Positions 21,957 to 33,796 of a stretch of DNA of 39,536 nucleotides are shown here, one piece after another; position 1 is the first letter of the stretch, and the number at the start of each line of letters is the position of its first letter. A model generated the notes under the pieces. That model searched no databases, was not told where the DNA came from, and saw only the letters and a program-made list of their open reading frames with translations. Both the position numbers and the translations under genes were made by a program. This stretch comes from Mansonella perstans (Eukaryota > Nematoda > Chromadorea > Rhabditida > Onchocercidae), in contig JBAMDO010000326.1 in NCBI GenBank assembly GCA_037074765.1, positions 1-39,536 on the forward strand, given 5' to 3'.

Positions 21957-24900
21957 ATGGCAAAAGGTCCAAAATATGGAGGAAATTTCGTAGTTGATGA
22001 AGTATGGCTTTTAAAAAAGATAAATGACGTAGTCGTTGATAAAGACGGCCAATGGCGATTCAAGTTGTTCAGTGACATCGTATCTGAGATAGGCGAAAAC
22101 TTCAAGTATGAAAATCTCCCACGCGAAACAATTACCATTGCCGGATCGATAAAAACACCCATCACGGAAGGTATATATAATTTTTTTCTTTTTTTTTTTT
22201 TTTATAAGATGAAATGGCGTGAATACTTTTCAAACGAAATAGGATTGCTTAAATATTGTTTCGCATGATATAACAAAAATGTTATTTTCTGTAGAACTAA
22301 GTACATAAAGATTATTCTGATTTGAATGACATGTAAAATTTATCAATATGTGGTATAATTGTTACCGAGAGACTAAGGTGGTTGTTCGTTATGAAGTTGT
22401 TTCCTCCAGTAACTTAATAACTTCTGTTTTGAATGTGGATAGCTAAAGATAACAGAGATATAATGATTCAGAAGACGAATTAGCAATTTCAAGAAATACA
22501 AAAGCGAATGATGAAAGAGATACAAACAGTGAAATGACGTCAACTTTAATTCGAAATTTGAAGTTAGGTAAAGCAACGGATAATTGTGCATCACTGAATG
22601 ACAGGTATATCTTTAAGTTCTTTCTGTTGTCTTGAAATTTGACAGAATTACATGTGGTGGTACATCTGCTTTTGTATGAAACTATGAAGGACCAGTAACA
22701 CTAATCGTTTACGTTTAAATTATTCACTTTTAGGTCAGAAAAAGATTTCCTAATTCCTTGCAGGGAAATAATGCAGCTTTTAAGTTTTGGACATTTAAAA
22801 CAGCGGGATCTAGAACAAAAATTAAATAACGATTTTGTGCGTGCTGTTGCATTGCGAAGATTACATTTCCATGAGTCTGCCAATATATCTTTTCAAAATC
22901 TTCCATTCCAATATTATGACTATAGTTACGTAAGTGTTTTTCTTTTATCAGCTCTCCTCTGTTATTTTTAATTTTTTGTTCTTATTTATTTATTTATTTT
23001 TTTTGGAAACAGTTCAATTGAAATCATATGTTGCAGGTGAATGGATCATGCTGCGAAAATGTTATTGGTTATATTCCGGTACCGACGGGAATTGTTGGGC
23101 CTTTATTGGTGAATGGACGTAAATGTTTTGTACCAATGTCTACAACGGAAGGTGCTCTTGTCGCCAGTACCAACCGTGGTTGTCGTGCAGTTTTTGTGAG
23201 TTAATTAATTTGAAAAAACTTCGAAGAATATTGAGGATATTTATGTTGCACTTTTTTGGTGTTGTGGTTCGTATATATTTTAAACTAGCTTCAAGTGAAA
23301 CAAATGATTCATCATAGGAATCTGGCGGTGCTATAGTTCGTATATATAAGGATGGAATGACGCGTGCGCCTGTTGTTCAATTTGCGAACGTCGCTAGAAC
23401 ACTGTAAGCTCATAAAATCTTAATGATCTTAGCGATTATAGAGATCGATGAGCATTTTTATTACATAACAGATTGTTAAGAATGCATACCAAGAATTTGG
23501 TGCATTGTTATAATACACCGCTTATCTTTATATCTTGTTTTTCATGTAATCCATTTAAACTGCATAATGCATTGCAAAAATGACGTTTTCTTGGTGCAGA
23601 ATAAATTGGATGGGTTTGATACATTTTTCAGTGTTACGGGATTAATCGAATTTTATGAAAAAAGAGCATAATGCTAAATCCTTAAATGTAATCCTTTATA
23701 AGTGTGGATTGTACCGTATTTGTTTCTGAGTTAGTTGCAACCTTGCACTTATCTACGTTTAAGGATTCATGATAAGTAGAACAGCCTATCCTTTATATTT
23801 AAATAATATCATTCAAACTGAGGCATAAGGATTCGTGATAAATAGAACAGTCTATCTTTATATTTAAATAGTATCATTCAAACTAAGGCATAATTGTTTT
23901 TAAATATAATGTTGAAGCATTCTTTTCAGTGAAATGAAGGATTTTCTTGATTCACCAACTGGTTTCGAGAAAATCAAGGCTGTTTTTGATTCGACGAGCA
24001 GGCACAGTCTAACTTTTATATTTACAGTGACTTTCGCGGAAAAGATTAAATGCAAAAATATGAAAATATCAAATCAGGCGTGCTTGTGATTTTTCAGACA
24101 CGCTTCTAAAAAAATTGGAGTAATAGTTTACTTTATTTCGAATCGGCGATGAATTTTTTATTGTTTTGTAGTTTTGCGAGGTTGCAACGGGTTGAGACTG
24201 ACATCACTGGTCGTTTGCTATTTATAAGATTTGAAGCCAAAACAGGTGATGCAATGGGAATGAATATGGTTTCAAAGTAAGTTTTCTCATTTCATATTCT
24301 TTCACTTTCCATTTTTATATTAATGAAAGTAATGAAATCATTTTTTTTTTTACCTACGCAATGTTCCGAACAGTCCAAGTTCCAAAGTTGTGTTGTTGGG
24401 GAATTTTTTCATTATTTTTTATTTGTGCTATTCTATCTTTAGTATCACTGTCAATTTAAAAAACGGAGTGATATATTTATTGTTACAGAGGTGCAAATGC
24501 AGTATTATCTTATTTAAAAGAGAAATATCCCGAAATGGAGGTATTATCATTATCTGGTAATTACTGTATGGACAAGAAAGCTAGCATGATTAATTGGTTA
24601 CGCTTTAATCTTTTTATTTGCTATTACCTCATGCTCTTCTATAAATTTTATCGTTATGTTTTTCTTTTTTGTTACAATGCAACTAACTCATGAATTTTGC
24701 AGGATTAAGGGACGCGGAAAATCGGTGATTGCTGAAGCAACTATTCCAGCTGCAGTGGTACATACTGTACTTAAAACTACAGTTGATGCACTGGTAAGAT
24801 TGGGACAAGCAAAATTGTTAATTGGTTCTTCAATGGCTGGTACCATTGGTGGTTGGAATGCACATGCAGCAAATGTTGTTGCCGCCATATTTATTGCGAC

Positions 24901-25885
24901 TGGGCAGGTTTGCTTTGTAAATTCAGGATCCTTAACTTTTCTTACTATCAATCTTCCAGAAAACTGTTATCACTGAGATATCTTGTTATCGACATATTTT
25001 GACGTTACAGGATGTTGCTCAGGTTGTGTCTAGCAGTATGTGCTTAACCACAATGGAAAGAACAGAGCTTGGTGATTTGTTTATTTCATGCTGCATGCGT
25101 TGCCTAGAAGTTGGAACTGTTGGAGGTGGTACCATATTACCAGCTCAAAATGCTTGCTTACAGGTTTCTAGAAAATTTTCATAAACATCGGATTTCGAGT
25201 TTATTTTAGTGACTTCAAGGTTATTTTCTTTCGGATTTTGAAATAATTAGGGATTTGCAAATGTCAGAAATATATTGTTTTGTATCTGTGCAATAAAAAC
25301 ACTTAAGCGCATGTTATTAAGATAATGGGTTGTGGGGCACCAACCGCAGTCCCAGGTGAATGTGCTGCACGTTTGGCAGAAATTATTTGTTCGACAGTGC
25401 TTGCAGGTGAATTATCTCTTCTGGCAGCGCAGTGCTCTAATGATCTCGTTAAAAGTCATATAAGGCTTAACAGGTTGTGATTTTTTTCTGTTCAGTTCAA
25501 ACTTAAAAATCTGATCTTCCATATTTTTGTTATGAATGTCTTCCTATCGCTGTTGATTCAAAAGAAAAAATATTTCTTGTCATAATGTCATAATACTTTA
25601 AAATACCAAAATAGTCATGGCATCGCACAAAATCTATTATCCGTCATCATCCACTGACCGTAATAGTAATTTGAGTTCGAACGGCATTGTTATTTTAAAT
25701 GTTTAAGGTCTACCAAAAGTTTGCTGACCCCTGCGAATTCTTCACCTAATTTATGGAATGAATCAAGGACAGTAACTTGCGATAGCGATGAACAGAAGAA
25801 AGTAAAGGTAGAAGTCTCATTTCGAGAGCATTCTACAAAGACAAAGCCCATTAAATTTGAAATGCAATGTTCCAATATTTTGTGA
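21957..25885 (+). CDS. hmgr-1: 3-hydroxy-3-methylglutaryl-CoA reductase, catalytic domain only
   Basis: Twelve exons in phase give 576 residues: 21957-22170, 22472-22604, 22764-22929, 23037-23195, 23318-23403, 23930-24001, 24172-24276, 24489-24596, 24703-24907, 25011-25163, 25322-25473, 25708-25885. The enzyme reduces HMG-CoA to mevalonate with two NADPH. All class I catalytic residues are present: Glu209 ([10 protein letters not shown]), Lys341 (CMDKKAS), Asp417 (GQDVAQ) and His513 (LVKSHI), with GDAMGMNM for cofactor binding. The dimerisation motif ENVIGY is also present. Residues 1-130 are hydrophilic with no membrane span, so the eight-span sterol-sensing region of the 888-residue human enzyme is absent and the protein should be soluble. 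Ser519 in IRLNRS sits where mammals carry the AMPK-phosphorylated serine. Intron 6 uses a GC donor, and exons 11 and 12 start after AAG. The C-terminal tail from about 520 is unlike mammals. Confidence 0.93.
23761..23891. repeat. Tandem duplication, unit about 66 bp, in an HMG-CoA reductase intron
   Basis: Two adjacent copies beginning AAGGATTCATGATAAGTAGA, differing at a handful of bases, within intron 5. Confidence 0.85.
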
Positions 25886-26639
25886 CAATTTGAAACAGTT
25901 TGGCAGTTATTTTGTGACACGGGTTCTACGTTCTTGACTGGTTTATGAAGATTTTTGATATAAATCTTGTATCTGTAACAAAACTTAGGAACTGTAATTC
26001 CACGGAAAAAAATCTTTAGATTTATAATTTGAATCCGACCAGATGATTCGAAAATGAAAATGATGGGGAAATTTTAATTTGAAATTCTGTTTAAAGATTG
26101 GAAAATAGTTATAAAGGACCGCAGAAATGCTTTCTGTACCGTCAGTAAGTTAATTTTGATGAAATAACAGATTTCGTTTATTTCAACAGTTCAATGACTA
26201 ACATGAGATATTTGTTTGTTTATTGAAAATCTTGATCTTGAACTCATAAAAAGAGGAAAAAAACTAGTATTATGACCATTAGATTATCGAATGTGCAGAA
26301 TGTATTATTTACGGAATAGTTAGGTAATATATGACGTTGTTTGTTTGTTTTACCAACTTTTAAACTAGATCACTGCCTTCAACAGTTATATTATCTTATA
26401 AATTTATGGGTAATTACTCATTTGTTATTGCACTGTACATTGCAATCTGTTTGAACAATAATTTTCCAAGTTAGATAAACATAATTTTCATTTTCTCAAA
26501 TGATTCCATTGTTTTTTGTTCGCTGGTGATTAAAATCTTAACACTGTGAATTTTCATTTGATTATAATTATTCGTAATATTGATGGATATTTGGAGATTT
26601 TCCGGACTCAAATGCGTACATGTAACAGTAGTAGTTTTT

Positions 26640-26692
26640 TTTCTGTGTAATATGTATGTTTTTGTATGTGTCTGTGTGTGTTTGTTTGTAGC
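26640..26692. repeat. Imperfect GT-rich tract
   Basis: TGTATGTTTTTGTATGTGTC followed by a TGTGTGTGTTTGTTTG run; simple-sequence repeat. Confidence 0.5.
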
Positions 26693-27463
26693 AAAGTGTT
26701 AAAAGGATGAGAGATTTCTAATTCATGTGAATTAATTTTTGTAGCAAAAAATGGTCACTTTAATTTATCAGTGAAGCATAATTGGGAATTTCAGAGTGTT
26801 CGAAATACCAGTTTTGTTGGAAGAAATCGGTAACGTCATACAGTTTACTTTTTATAGTGAAGCTAATAAAACTTCAACACAAATGAAAGTTTCAACTGCT
26901 TAAAAAATGAATCTATTTCAGAAATGTATTAGAGTGACGGAATGAATAAGTTTCATACTCAAAAAAGAAGCAATTTTCAAAAAATCAAAGCATTTGAAAA
27001 ATTACCGTTACTTACAATTTTCAAAAAAAAGTACTAAAATATTTGTTAGCACTTTAAAAATTCTGTAGAAATTAAATTTTTTTGGGGGAAACTCAAAATT
27101 CCATTCAAATTTGTGCTACAGTGGATATATTAAACATTTTATTAACAATCGTTGTGTAATGGATGGGTATTTTCAAATTATTTCTATAGTTTAAAACTTA
27201 AAAAGCATGTTTTAATGATTGCGTACTTAAAGGTTACTTCAACACTATTTGAAGAAGTCAATCAAGAAATTAGACTGCATGACTAGTTTTTTAAAAAATG
27301 CAAAATAAATAAGCAAAATCTTATTATTACCGTAGCAACAGGTAATACTTTAGTAACGCATAATTGTGATTTAATTATTAATTTTACAAGATAATGTGTG
27401 ACAAATAGTTCAGTGATATTGGAACAAAAAGGTTGCCTCATGTGATGAGGTAGAAGTGAAAAT

Positions 27464-27660
27464 GAGTAAGCATATGAAATTTATAATACTGCCATATTAC
27501 ACCTATATAAATAAGGTTACTGTTTTTATATGTCAGTGATCATTTAACAATTTTGATAAAAAGAGTAAGCATATGAAACTTATAATATTGCCATATTACA
27601 CCTGTATAAATAAGGTTACTGTTTCTATATATCAATGATCATTTAAAAGTTTTGATAAAA
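27464..27660. repeat. Tandem duplication, unit about 99 bp
   Basis: Two head-to-tail copies starting GAGTAAGCATATGAAA and ending TTTTGATAAAAA, differing at only a few positions, so the duplication is recent. Confidence 0.9.
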
Positions 27661-28146
27661 AAGTTACACATCCAAATTATGATAAAGGATAAATCTTTGT
27701 ATCAATATAAACATCTCTTTCTTCCGTCGGATAATGAAAAAGGAAATTTTCAGAAAATTATCAAAATTTTAAAGAGAGAAAAATATAAGACAAATTAATA
27801 ATGGTAATATAAAAATAATAAAAGATTTTCGCATAAATAAAAATCGATATTCTGAATTTAGCAATATGTTTGAATCGGTAGTATTAATTTTGTTCGTACG
27901 AAAGATCATTGGTCTTTTGCAATCTTCAAATTAATGAATAATTTAACAGAAAATTTATCAATGCAAATTATTTATTAATATATACGAGTGCAATAATTTC
28001 AAAAATTTAACTTCTAATAACTTAACAGATTTAATTTAAAATATTTTTTTTAAGGGGTTTATTTGAAACAATTCCATAAACTAGCTAACGTGCCATAAAA
28101 ATTCAATCTAGCCAACTTCCATCGGCTCTGTACGGACTGGTCCAGT

Positions 28147-28228
28147 GCAGCGATGTCCGAGTGGTTAAGGAGTTGGACTTGAAATCCAATGGGCTTTGCC
28201 CGCGCAGGTTCGAACCCTGCTCGCTGCG
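28147..28228 (+). tRNA. tRNA-Ser (anticodon UGA), copy 1
   Basis: 82 nt with a 7-bp acceptor stem (GCAGCGA/TCGCTGC) and discriminator G. The anticodon stem TTGGA/TCCAA encloses loop CTTGAAA, giving anticodon TGA at 28180-28182, which reads UCA. The long variable arm (class II) is as expected for serine, and the T arm has GGTTCGAACCC, which is also the B box. There is no intron. CCA is not encoded. A T-run follows within about 10 bases (Pol III stop). Confidence 0.96.
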
Positions 28229-28370
28229 TACATAAATTTTTCAAAACTGTTAAGTTAATTAGCTAATATGACCTCTTAAAATCGCCAGAATCAAATGATC
28301 TGTTGTGCCAATACAAAAACGAACGGTTTAAAAAAACTTTGTTATCGGATGTATGGGGTACAGAGTGTGT

Positions 28371-28452
28371 GCAGCGATGTCCGAGTGGTTAAGGAGTTGG
28401 ACTTGAAATCCAATGGGCTTTGCCCGCGCAGGTTCGAACCCTGCTCGCTGCG
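28371..28452 (+). tRNA. tRNA-Ser (anticodon UGA), copy 2
   Basis: Identical over all 82 nt to copy 1, 224 bp downstream in the same orientation, with anticodon TGA at 28404-28406. The flanks differ from copy 1. A TTTT stretch at about 28460 can end Pol III transcription. Confidence 0.96.
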
Positions 28453-29143
28453 GCCAACCTTTTGATGACATTTTCTATCTAGACATTCTTTCAGTTTTTC
28501 CGATGTTTCCCCTATTTTTCTCAAATGAATTTAAAACCATACTATGATCCCTATTTTCAGAATTTAGTTCTAAACAGTCGCAATGAAATTTGAAAACAGA
28601 CACTTTTGAATCCGTCTTGAAATGTATATACAGCACTTTTCTGAAATATGAAACACCTCCTTCTCAAGTTTCATCGTGATAATGCCACAACTTTTTGCGA
28701 AATCTAAATCCATCAGGATCTATTTATTAAATTCGATCACCTTTCATCGTTTATCAAAAGGAAACTTACAGGCAAAAAACGGGTTTTTTATTGTTATATT
28801 TCAGTTGAGTATTTGAAATGTATAACATCAAACATGAAATCAAAAAGAGAATTCAAAAGATGTATAAAAATGGTTATCGAAATTAAGAATTTCTTCTTGT
28901 TCATGAAAATCTTCAAAATTTAAGTCCATTCAAACAAAAATGGCAGTTGAGCTTCAATGTACAAAATACCACAGAGAAGCAAGGACCCAATAGAAGATCT
29001 ACATTTAAATATGTTTAGGTATGCTGCAGTATTCATAAATCTTGAGCACTCAAAGTTATCTCTCTATTTTAGCTTGAAAAAGCTTGGAAAATATGAAAAA
29101 AATTCCTAGTTTGCAAGTGAAGATTAGAAGAATAACAAAAGTG
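28453..29143. other. Spacer between tRNA-Ser copy 2 and the TIPIN gene
   Basis: AT-rich, includes the 3' flank of the minus-strand TIPIN gene. No coding signal seen. Confidence 0.5.
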
Positions 29144-30754
29144 TCATGTAGACGAGAATATGAAATCTAATGCTTCGTTGTCATCCATCATAACATCGAT
29201 GTTTTCTTCAGACTTTCCTGAATCCTCATCCCGAATAAAAGATTTTGAGCTGGACGACGTATTGTTTGCCATTTCTCCACAAACTGATGCACCGTCATTC
29301 TTCACAACTGAATCGAAGTCACTCAATTGGTTCTTCTGTTTTTCACGTTGCAAACGAAGTTCTTGCGCACGACGTTTATTTTTTTCAATACGTTGTAACT
29401 GCTCCCAGGTCAATTTTGATGCCTTGAAAAGGGAAGCGTTATGGTTATCTCTCCATTTCATGCGATTAAATTCGAAACATAAAAGGGAATCTTGCACGTA
29501 CAGAGAATTCAGAAGATGAAGTTGCTTGATGCGATGTAACAGGCATGGATGGCAAATCATCGAAAATTTCAAACAAATCTGCGTCATTCACTTGCACATT
29601 AGTGAGCTGTTCACTTTCTCTTTTATCAGTTACTTGTACTTCCTGTTCATTTTCTTTGTTCGCGAGGAAGTCCTCATCAGTCAAAGGTATGTCAAGTCGC
29701 ATTTTTGTCAATACTGTCTAAATTGAATAACAGTGAACTGAAAATGGATGAAAATCATTTACTCCCCTATTTTCTCCTGAACAGTTGGAAATAAGAAAAA
29801 TATACTTTAAAACAAATCTTAACACCATAAATGGAAGAATAATTTAAAACCACACTGAATCTTTTTAGTTAATAACTCACTTTCACCATTCTTTTGTCGC
29901 CCAGAGATTCCACACGAGCCACGAAATCTTCAAATGTCATTTTAGGACAGAGCAGGTGTCCCCAATGTTCTATTCGACTCATCATTGCAAGCAAATCACT
30001 GTACTGAAAAAAAAAGAAAAAAGGTAGGCCTTAAAAATAGTTACTAAAACATAGAGCATCTTTTGATTCTGCTTGATATAACTGACACCTAGCTAATTTA
30101 CGAATTCATTATCTCAATTAGTCGCATAAATAAGCAAAAATTTGTGCCAGTATGCATGCCACCTGTGCATATAACTTGTTCGAAATTGTCATTTAATATA
30201 CATACGAAGAATAAATATAAACGGATCTTAAGAAAGCTTCTTAACTTCTCGAATATCGCCTAAGCTTTCGTGAGATGTTCGATGAATTAATCATATGAGA
30301 AGATTCAATGAAAAACAGGGCAAAAAAACACCAACGACCAACTGGATTTTTATTTTTCGGCGTATAATTGTCGAAACATCTCTTTAATTCGAGGAAGCCG
30401 TTTGGCCCACAAAGTTCAATATCTCGCAATTTTGGATTCCTAACAACACGATGCTTGCGGATTTTATGGTCATCTTTCTTCAGCAGATCATTTAAAATTT
30501 GTTCTTCAGAAGGAGCTGCTGAAAAATGAAACTATGAAAGCTTGCTGTTTACTTTTTTTTAATAAACTAATCCTCAACAGTCTGAATCATATTGAATGCT
30601 TTCACTTACTTATATATCAAATAATATTTGGTATAAAATCAGCATACAATGAAAAGACAAATATATAATCTTAACCATCTTTAGCAATCTTCTTACGCTC
30701 TTTTCCATCATCCTCACCAAACAACGCTTCGGAATCGTATTCAATATCCTCCAT
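29144..30754 (-). CDS. tipn-1: TIMELESS-interacting protein (TIPIN / Swi3 / Csm3 family)
   Basis: Five exons in phase give 290 residues: 30676-30754, 30343-30518, 29881-30003, 29502-29717, 29144-29422 (human TIPIN has 301). TIPIN with Timeless forms the fork protection complex, which travels with the replisome and supports the S-phase checkpoint in the nucleus. The Swi3 core is clear: NPKLRDIELCGPNGFLELKR, a short basic linker, then SDLLAMMSRIEHWGHLLCPK, MTFEDFVARVESLGDKRMVK and TVLTKMRLDIPL. It is followed by an acidic stretch and the conserved basic element LTWEQLQRIEKNKRRAQELR. The acidic N-terminus (MEDIEYDSEALFGEDD) fits a nuclear protein. The end is acidic, near MMDDNEALDFIFSST. Exon 5 is joined through an AAG acceptor; reading straight on would hit TAA. 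Exon 2 begins at a CAGCAG tandem acceptor. Confidence 0.9.
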
Positions 30755-31608
30755 TACTTTGGATATATATGTATATATAATATTAGAGAAGCAGTATCAA
30801 ACTGATATATAGTGAAGTACCATACCTGAGAACATTAATAGTGTACCACATTTTAAAAAAAGCAAATTATCATGCATGAAAAAAGTTTATGACATAAGTG
30901 ACAGAAATAAAAAAAAAAAACGAATTTTTTAGAATTTTTTTAGAAAAAATCTTCATACCTTAACAGATGTATAATTAATACATATACAGATACTTATAAA
31001 AAGTTTATAAGTATGTGAAATGATTATGCAATGGGATATATCATCAAATAGGACAAAAGATATGGAAAAGAGTAAGGTATCAAGCTGAGATAAACTTTGT
31101 TCTGTAAATAGGCTGAGATGAAATATCAATTTTATAAGAGATTGTGATGAGGTAATACTTCATATTGCTCCTTTTTTCAAAAAACATTGTTGCAGAAATT
31201 TAAAAAAAAAAAAAAAAAGGGTAAACGAGCATTCAATAATTTCGAATGCTTTTCGTGAATTCGAATCCCAATGATTCAGATGTGCAAATACTAAGTATAT
31301 TCAGAACACTACTAAATGAAAAAAAGCAAAATGAAACATTTAAACGCCAACCGAAAACATAAAAGCCAAAAAAGGAAACAAACACGAAACGTACGTTGAA
31401 TCATCTTATTCGGAAGTGATGGGCGCATGATTTTCAGTGTACCGTGTTGAAGTTACGTGTCATAACAATGTAAACATCTTCAAGTTAATGATTTTTTTAC
31501 AAATGTAATTTTTTTTTTTTTTTAGTTGCGAATTTTCTTATTGCTTTTTCTTTGTTGTTTCAATTAATACAATTTAAAAGTTTTGATTAATGTTTATTCT
31601 CAAATGTA

Positions 31609-32290
31609 ACAGAATTTATTGTTTTTGAACGTTTCGGTCTACACTGTAAATAAATAATGAACCAAAGTGATCAGAATCGATCCAGAAAAGATTTGGGAAA
31701 CTACTAATATAAGCGATAAAATGATGAGAATTCAATGTATGCTTTAATATCCAATAGTGTCTATTGGATACAAATCGAATCAGATGTAGTGATTCGATTT
31801 GTTAAATTAAGCAAACGTTGAGCCTGGTTAGAACTTGAATCGAAAACGGCCTGGAAATCCCAGGTATTGTAGATAACTTTCCAGACTTTTGTGCATTAAT
31901 GATGAACGTATGTACGATGAAATTTAGTGTAAGCTTTACATTTGATCATCTGTAGCCAATGACCATATCATGTTGAAAGCAAAACGAATAAAATTGTTGT
32001 GAAACGCTGTTTTAAACGAAACTTTTATTCACTATGATCTGTTGCTTGTTCAATGCATAAAAATCATCTGAAAATGATAAAAATAAATTCGTCGGTTTAA
32101 TTACACAATTTTAGAAGTTGAATGTTTTGGCCTAGAGTTCTTACTTCTATGGCTTGAAGTAAAATTTTGAGACATTCTGCAAATCTACAGGACAACAGTG
32201 TCGAGTGTACTAGGTGCTTCCCAATCGTGGTTCACGGAATGCAGTAGTACAGCTAGTAGAAAGCAGGTGGAAGTTGAAAATTCGCATCTA
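31609..32290. repeat. Interspersed repeat, copy A
   Basis: Aligns colinearly by eye with copy B (33797-34440). Shared blocks include AACTACTAATATAA, GGAATCCCAGGT-like, TTAATGATGAACG/TTAACGATGAGCG, TTGAAGTAAAATTTTG and TTCTGCAAATCT. Divergence is substantial and indels occur throughout, so it is an old family. I see no open frame for a transposase and no clear terminal inverted repeats. Confidence 0.75.
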
Positions 32291-32295
32291 AATCA

Positions 32296-32335
32296 TCAAT
32301 CCATCCATCCATTCATCATGCATCAATCCATCCCT
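32296..32335. repeat. CATC/ATCC microsatellite
   Basis: Run of CATCAATCCATCCATCCATT followed by CATCATGCATCAATCCATCC, at the right edge of repeat copy A. Confidence 0.75.
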
Positions 32336-33346
32336 ACTTGACATTGTTTTTACGATATTTTGTAGTAATTTCGGAAGAAGGTTCAGAAAATTTCGAGGTT
32401 TTCAAAATAAAATCAAAACACCTCCTTAAGACCACAGTTCAGTGACAGTTTTATCTTTTTTTTGATTTTTCGTTTAGTTGAATTTTCTACTTTTTTGGCT
32501 GTGTAATAATGCTGTACGACTTCCGTTAATCAGTTGTTGTCGATCTCGATAATTTAAAAATCTGGTTAATTTCAAAAAAATTTCGGAAAGAAAGAGTACC
32601 AAAAAAGCGTTTTCTTTTTTTTTTAAACTCACCACCAGTACTTTCTCTGTAAAACAGGCATATGAATGATTTTTTATTAATTGCTAATCACAGTGCAACA
32701 AGAATCTACGGTCCTCAATCTTGGTTCGAAACATCAATTATCTTTCTGAAAGTAATGGAAATTTCTAAGACTTCTCTTGCGCATGAACTGTTTAGAAATA
32801 AATCAACCACCATGGAGCTTCTTTGAATAACAAGGATTTTGGATGAAACTGCACTGTCTGCTTGTGCTTAACAATTTTGTAATGTCCACTGCTGTTGAAT
32901 ATGGGGCAACTGTAATATGGGCCAATATTTTGCGGTGATTGTTTTTGGAATTGCTATTGAATCGTTGTTTGAAATGATTACCTCACTTCAGAATCCAATC
33001 ATATTACTAATCGTCTTTGAAACGAATTCACTTCCCTGTGTATAACTATACTGAAAATGTTTGAAACCATAAATCCAGAAAAGAAAAAAAGTCTCACATC
33101 ATCTTGGAAAATATATCCCCTGGATATAAAAAGGAAAGATGGAAGTTAATTAATATTACTTCTTAACAGTTATTCACATAGCAAAGAATATGAAATGTGA
33201 GTAAAAAAACTTTTTATGAGTATTCGTAATTCCAATCAGTGATATTCACTATTCTCTTGCATATTTCCTCCGAAAATCAATATTGAAAATAAGTTAAATA
33301 TAAAAGCAACAAAAAAAATTCGAACCAAAATATCCATGACAAAACC

Positions 33347-33760
33347 TTAAAAACAAATCTTGTCCATTTCTACTTCTTTCAGTAAATCTTCAAACTGAAC
33401 GCGATTATATCGAGCTTTTTTCCTCATCTTTTTCTGAATAAAATTCTCCATGTACCTTAAAATCATTCATTTTTAAAATATCGTTTTTGAAATATTCCAT
33501 GAATAGAAACATAAAAAAACACAGAAATTTATTAACTTTACCGGGACGATGGGTAGTTCGCATCTCACGATCTCGCCAACGATTGTAAGCATTTGGTAAG
33601 GTGGAGTGATCATCACCTGGTACCGAAAAACCTTTTCGAGCAACATCTGCTTGATAACCAACGCTTTAGGCCTTTAAAACATTGCTGAATTACATGACAG
33701 CATTCAGGTGATAAGTCATTTGCAACAAATAATGGTCCTTTTGAACATTACAATGGCCAT
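33347..33760 (-). CDS. Candidate small basic protein, about 76 residues, unrecognised
   Basis: Three short exons on the minus strand join in phase: 33727-33760, 33537-33646 and 33347-33433. The middle exon reads VARKGFSVPGDDHSTLPNAY then NRWRDREMRTTHRPGK. The last, after a TTTTATTCAG acceptor, reads KKMRKKARYNRVQFEDLLKE and ends EMDKICF. The last two exons look clearly coding in composition; the first (MAIVMFKRTII) is the best in-phase start found but is weak. The basic, partly hydrophobic N-terminus would suit a mitochondrial protein, which is only a guess. A TTTGTAG site about 60 bases upstream, at the edge of repeat copy B, could be the trans-splice acceptor. The middle exon has an AAGCAG tandem acceptor. 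No family recognised. Confidence 0.5.
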
Positions 33761-33796
33761 GAAGTTTAAGGGATTTAGTAAAAAAGCAATTGATCA

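Larger units (their letters stand above)
25886..28146. other. Intergenic region with repeats
   Basis: No supported gene. It contains a GT-rich tract (26633-26692), an approximately 99-bp tandem duplication (27464-27660) and long AT-rich runs. Confidence 0.5.
30755..33346. other. Intergenic region with the left repeat copy
   Basis: Holds the presumed TIPIN promoter, poly-A runs near 30910 and 31200, repeat copy A (about 31609-32340) and a CATC/ATCC microsatellite. A signal-peptide-like 31-codon frame at 32843-32938 lacks further support. Confidence 0.45.

Noticed and set aside
22373..22883. Minus-strand open frames within the HMG-CoA reductase gene
   Set aside because: Antisense to conserved exons 2 and 3, which are fixed by phase and homology.
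28059..28524. Minus-strand open frames crossing the tRNAs
   Set aside because: They read the antisense of the two tRNA-Ser genes; the shared residues reflect tRNA identity, not protein homology.
29423..29501. Frameshift or pseudogene break in TIPIN
   Set aside because: The apparent frame change is explained by a 79-bp intron with donor TCT|GTACGT and acceptor TTTTCAAG, both in phase 0.
29160..29726. Plus-strand open frames over the TIPIN exons
   Set aside because: Antisense shadows of exons 4 and 5 of the minus-strand TIPIN gene.
32843..32938. ATG frame with signal-peptide-like start (MKLHCLLVLNNF)
   Set aside because: Only 31 codons, no trans-splice site, and splicing at the nearest donor and acceptor soon reaches a stop.
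33473..33661. Minus-strand open frame starting MVIKQMLLEKVF
   Set aside because: Reads through an apparent intron; another frame of the same exon has better composition and splices in phase to a coding downstream exon.
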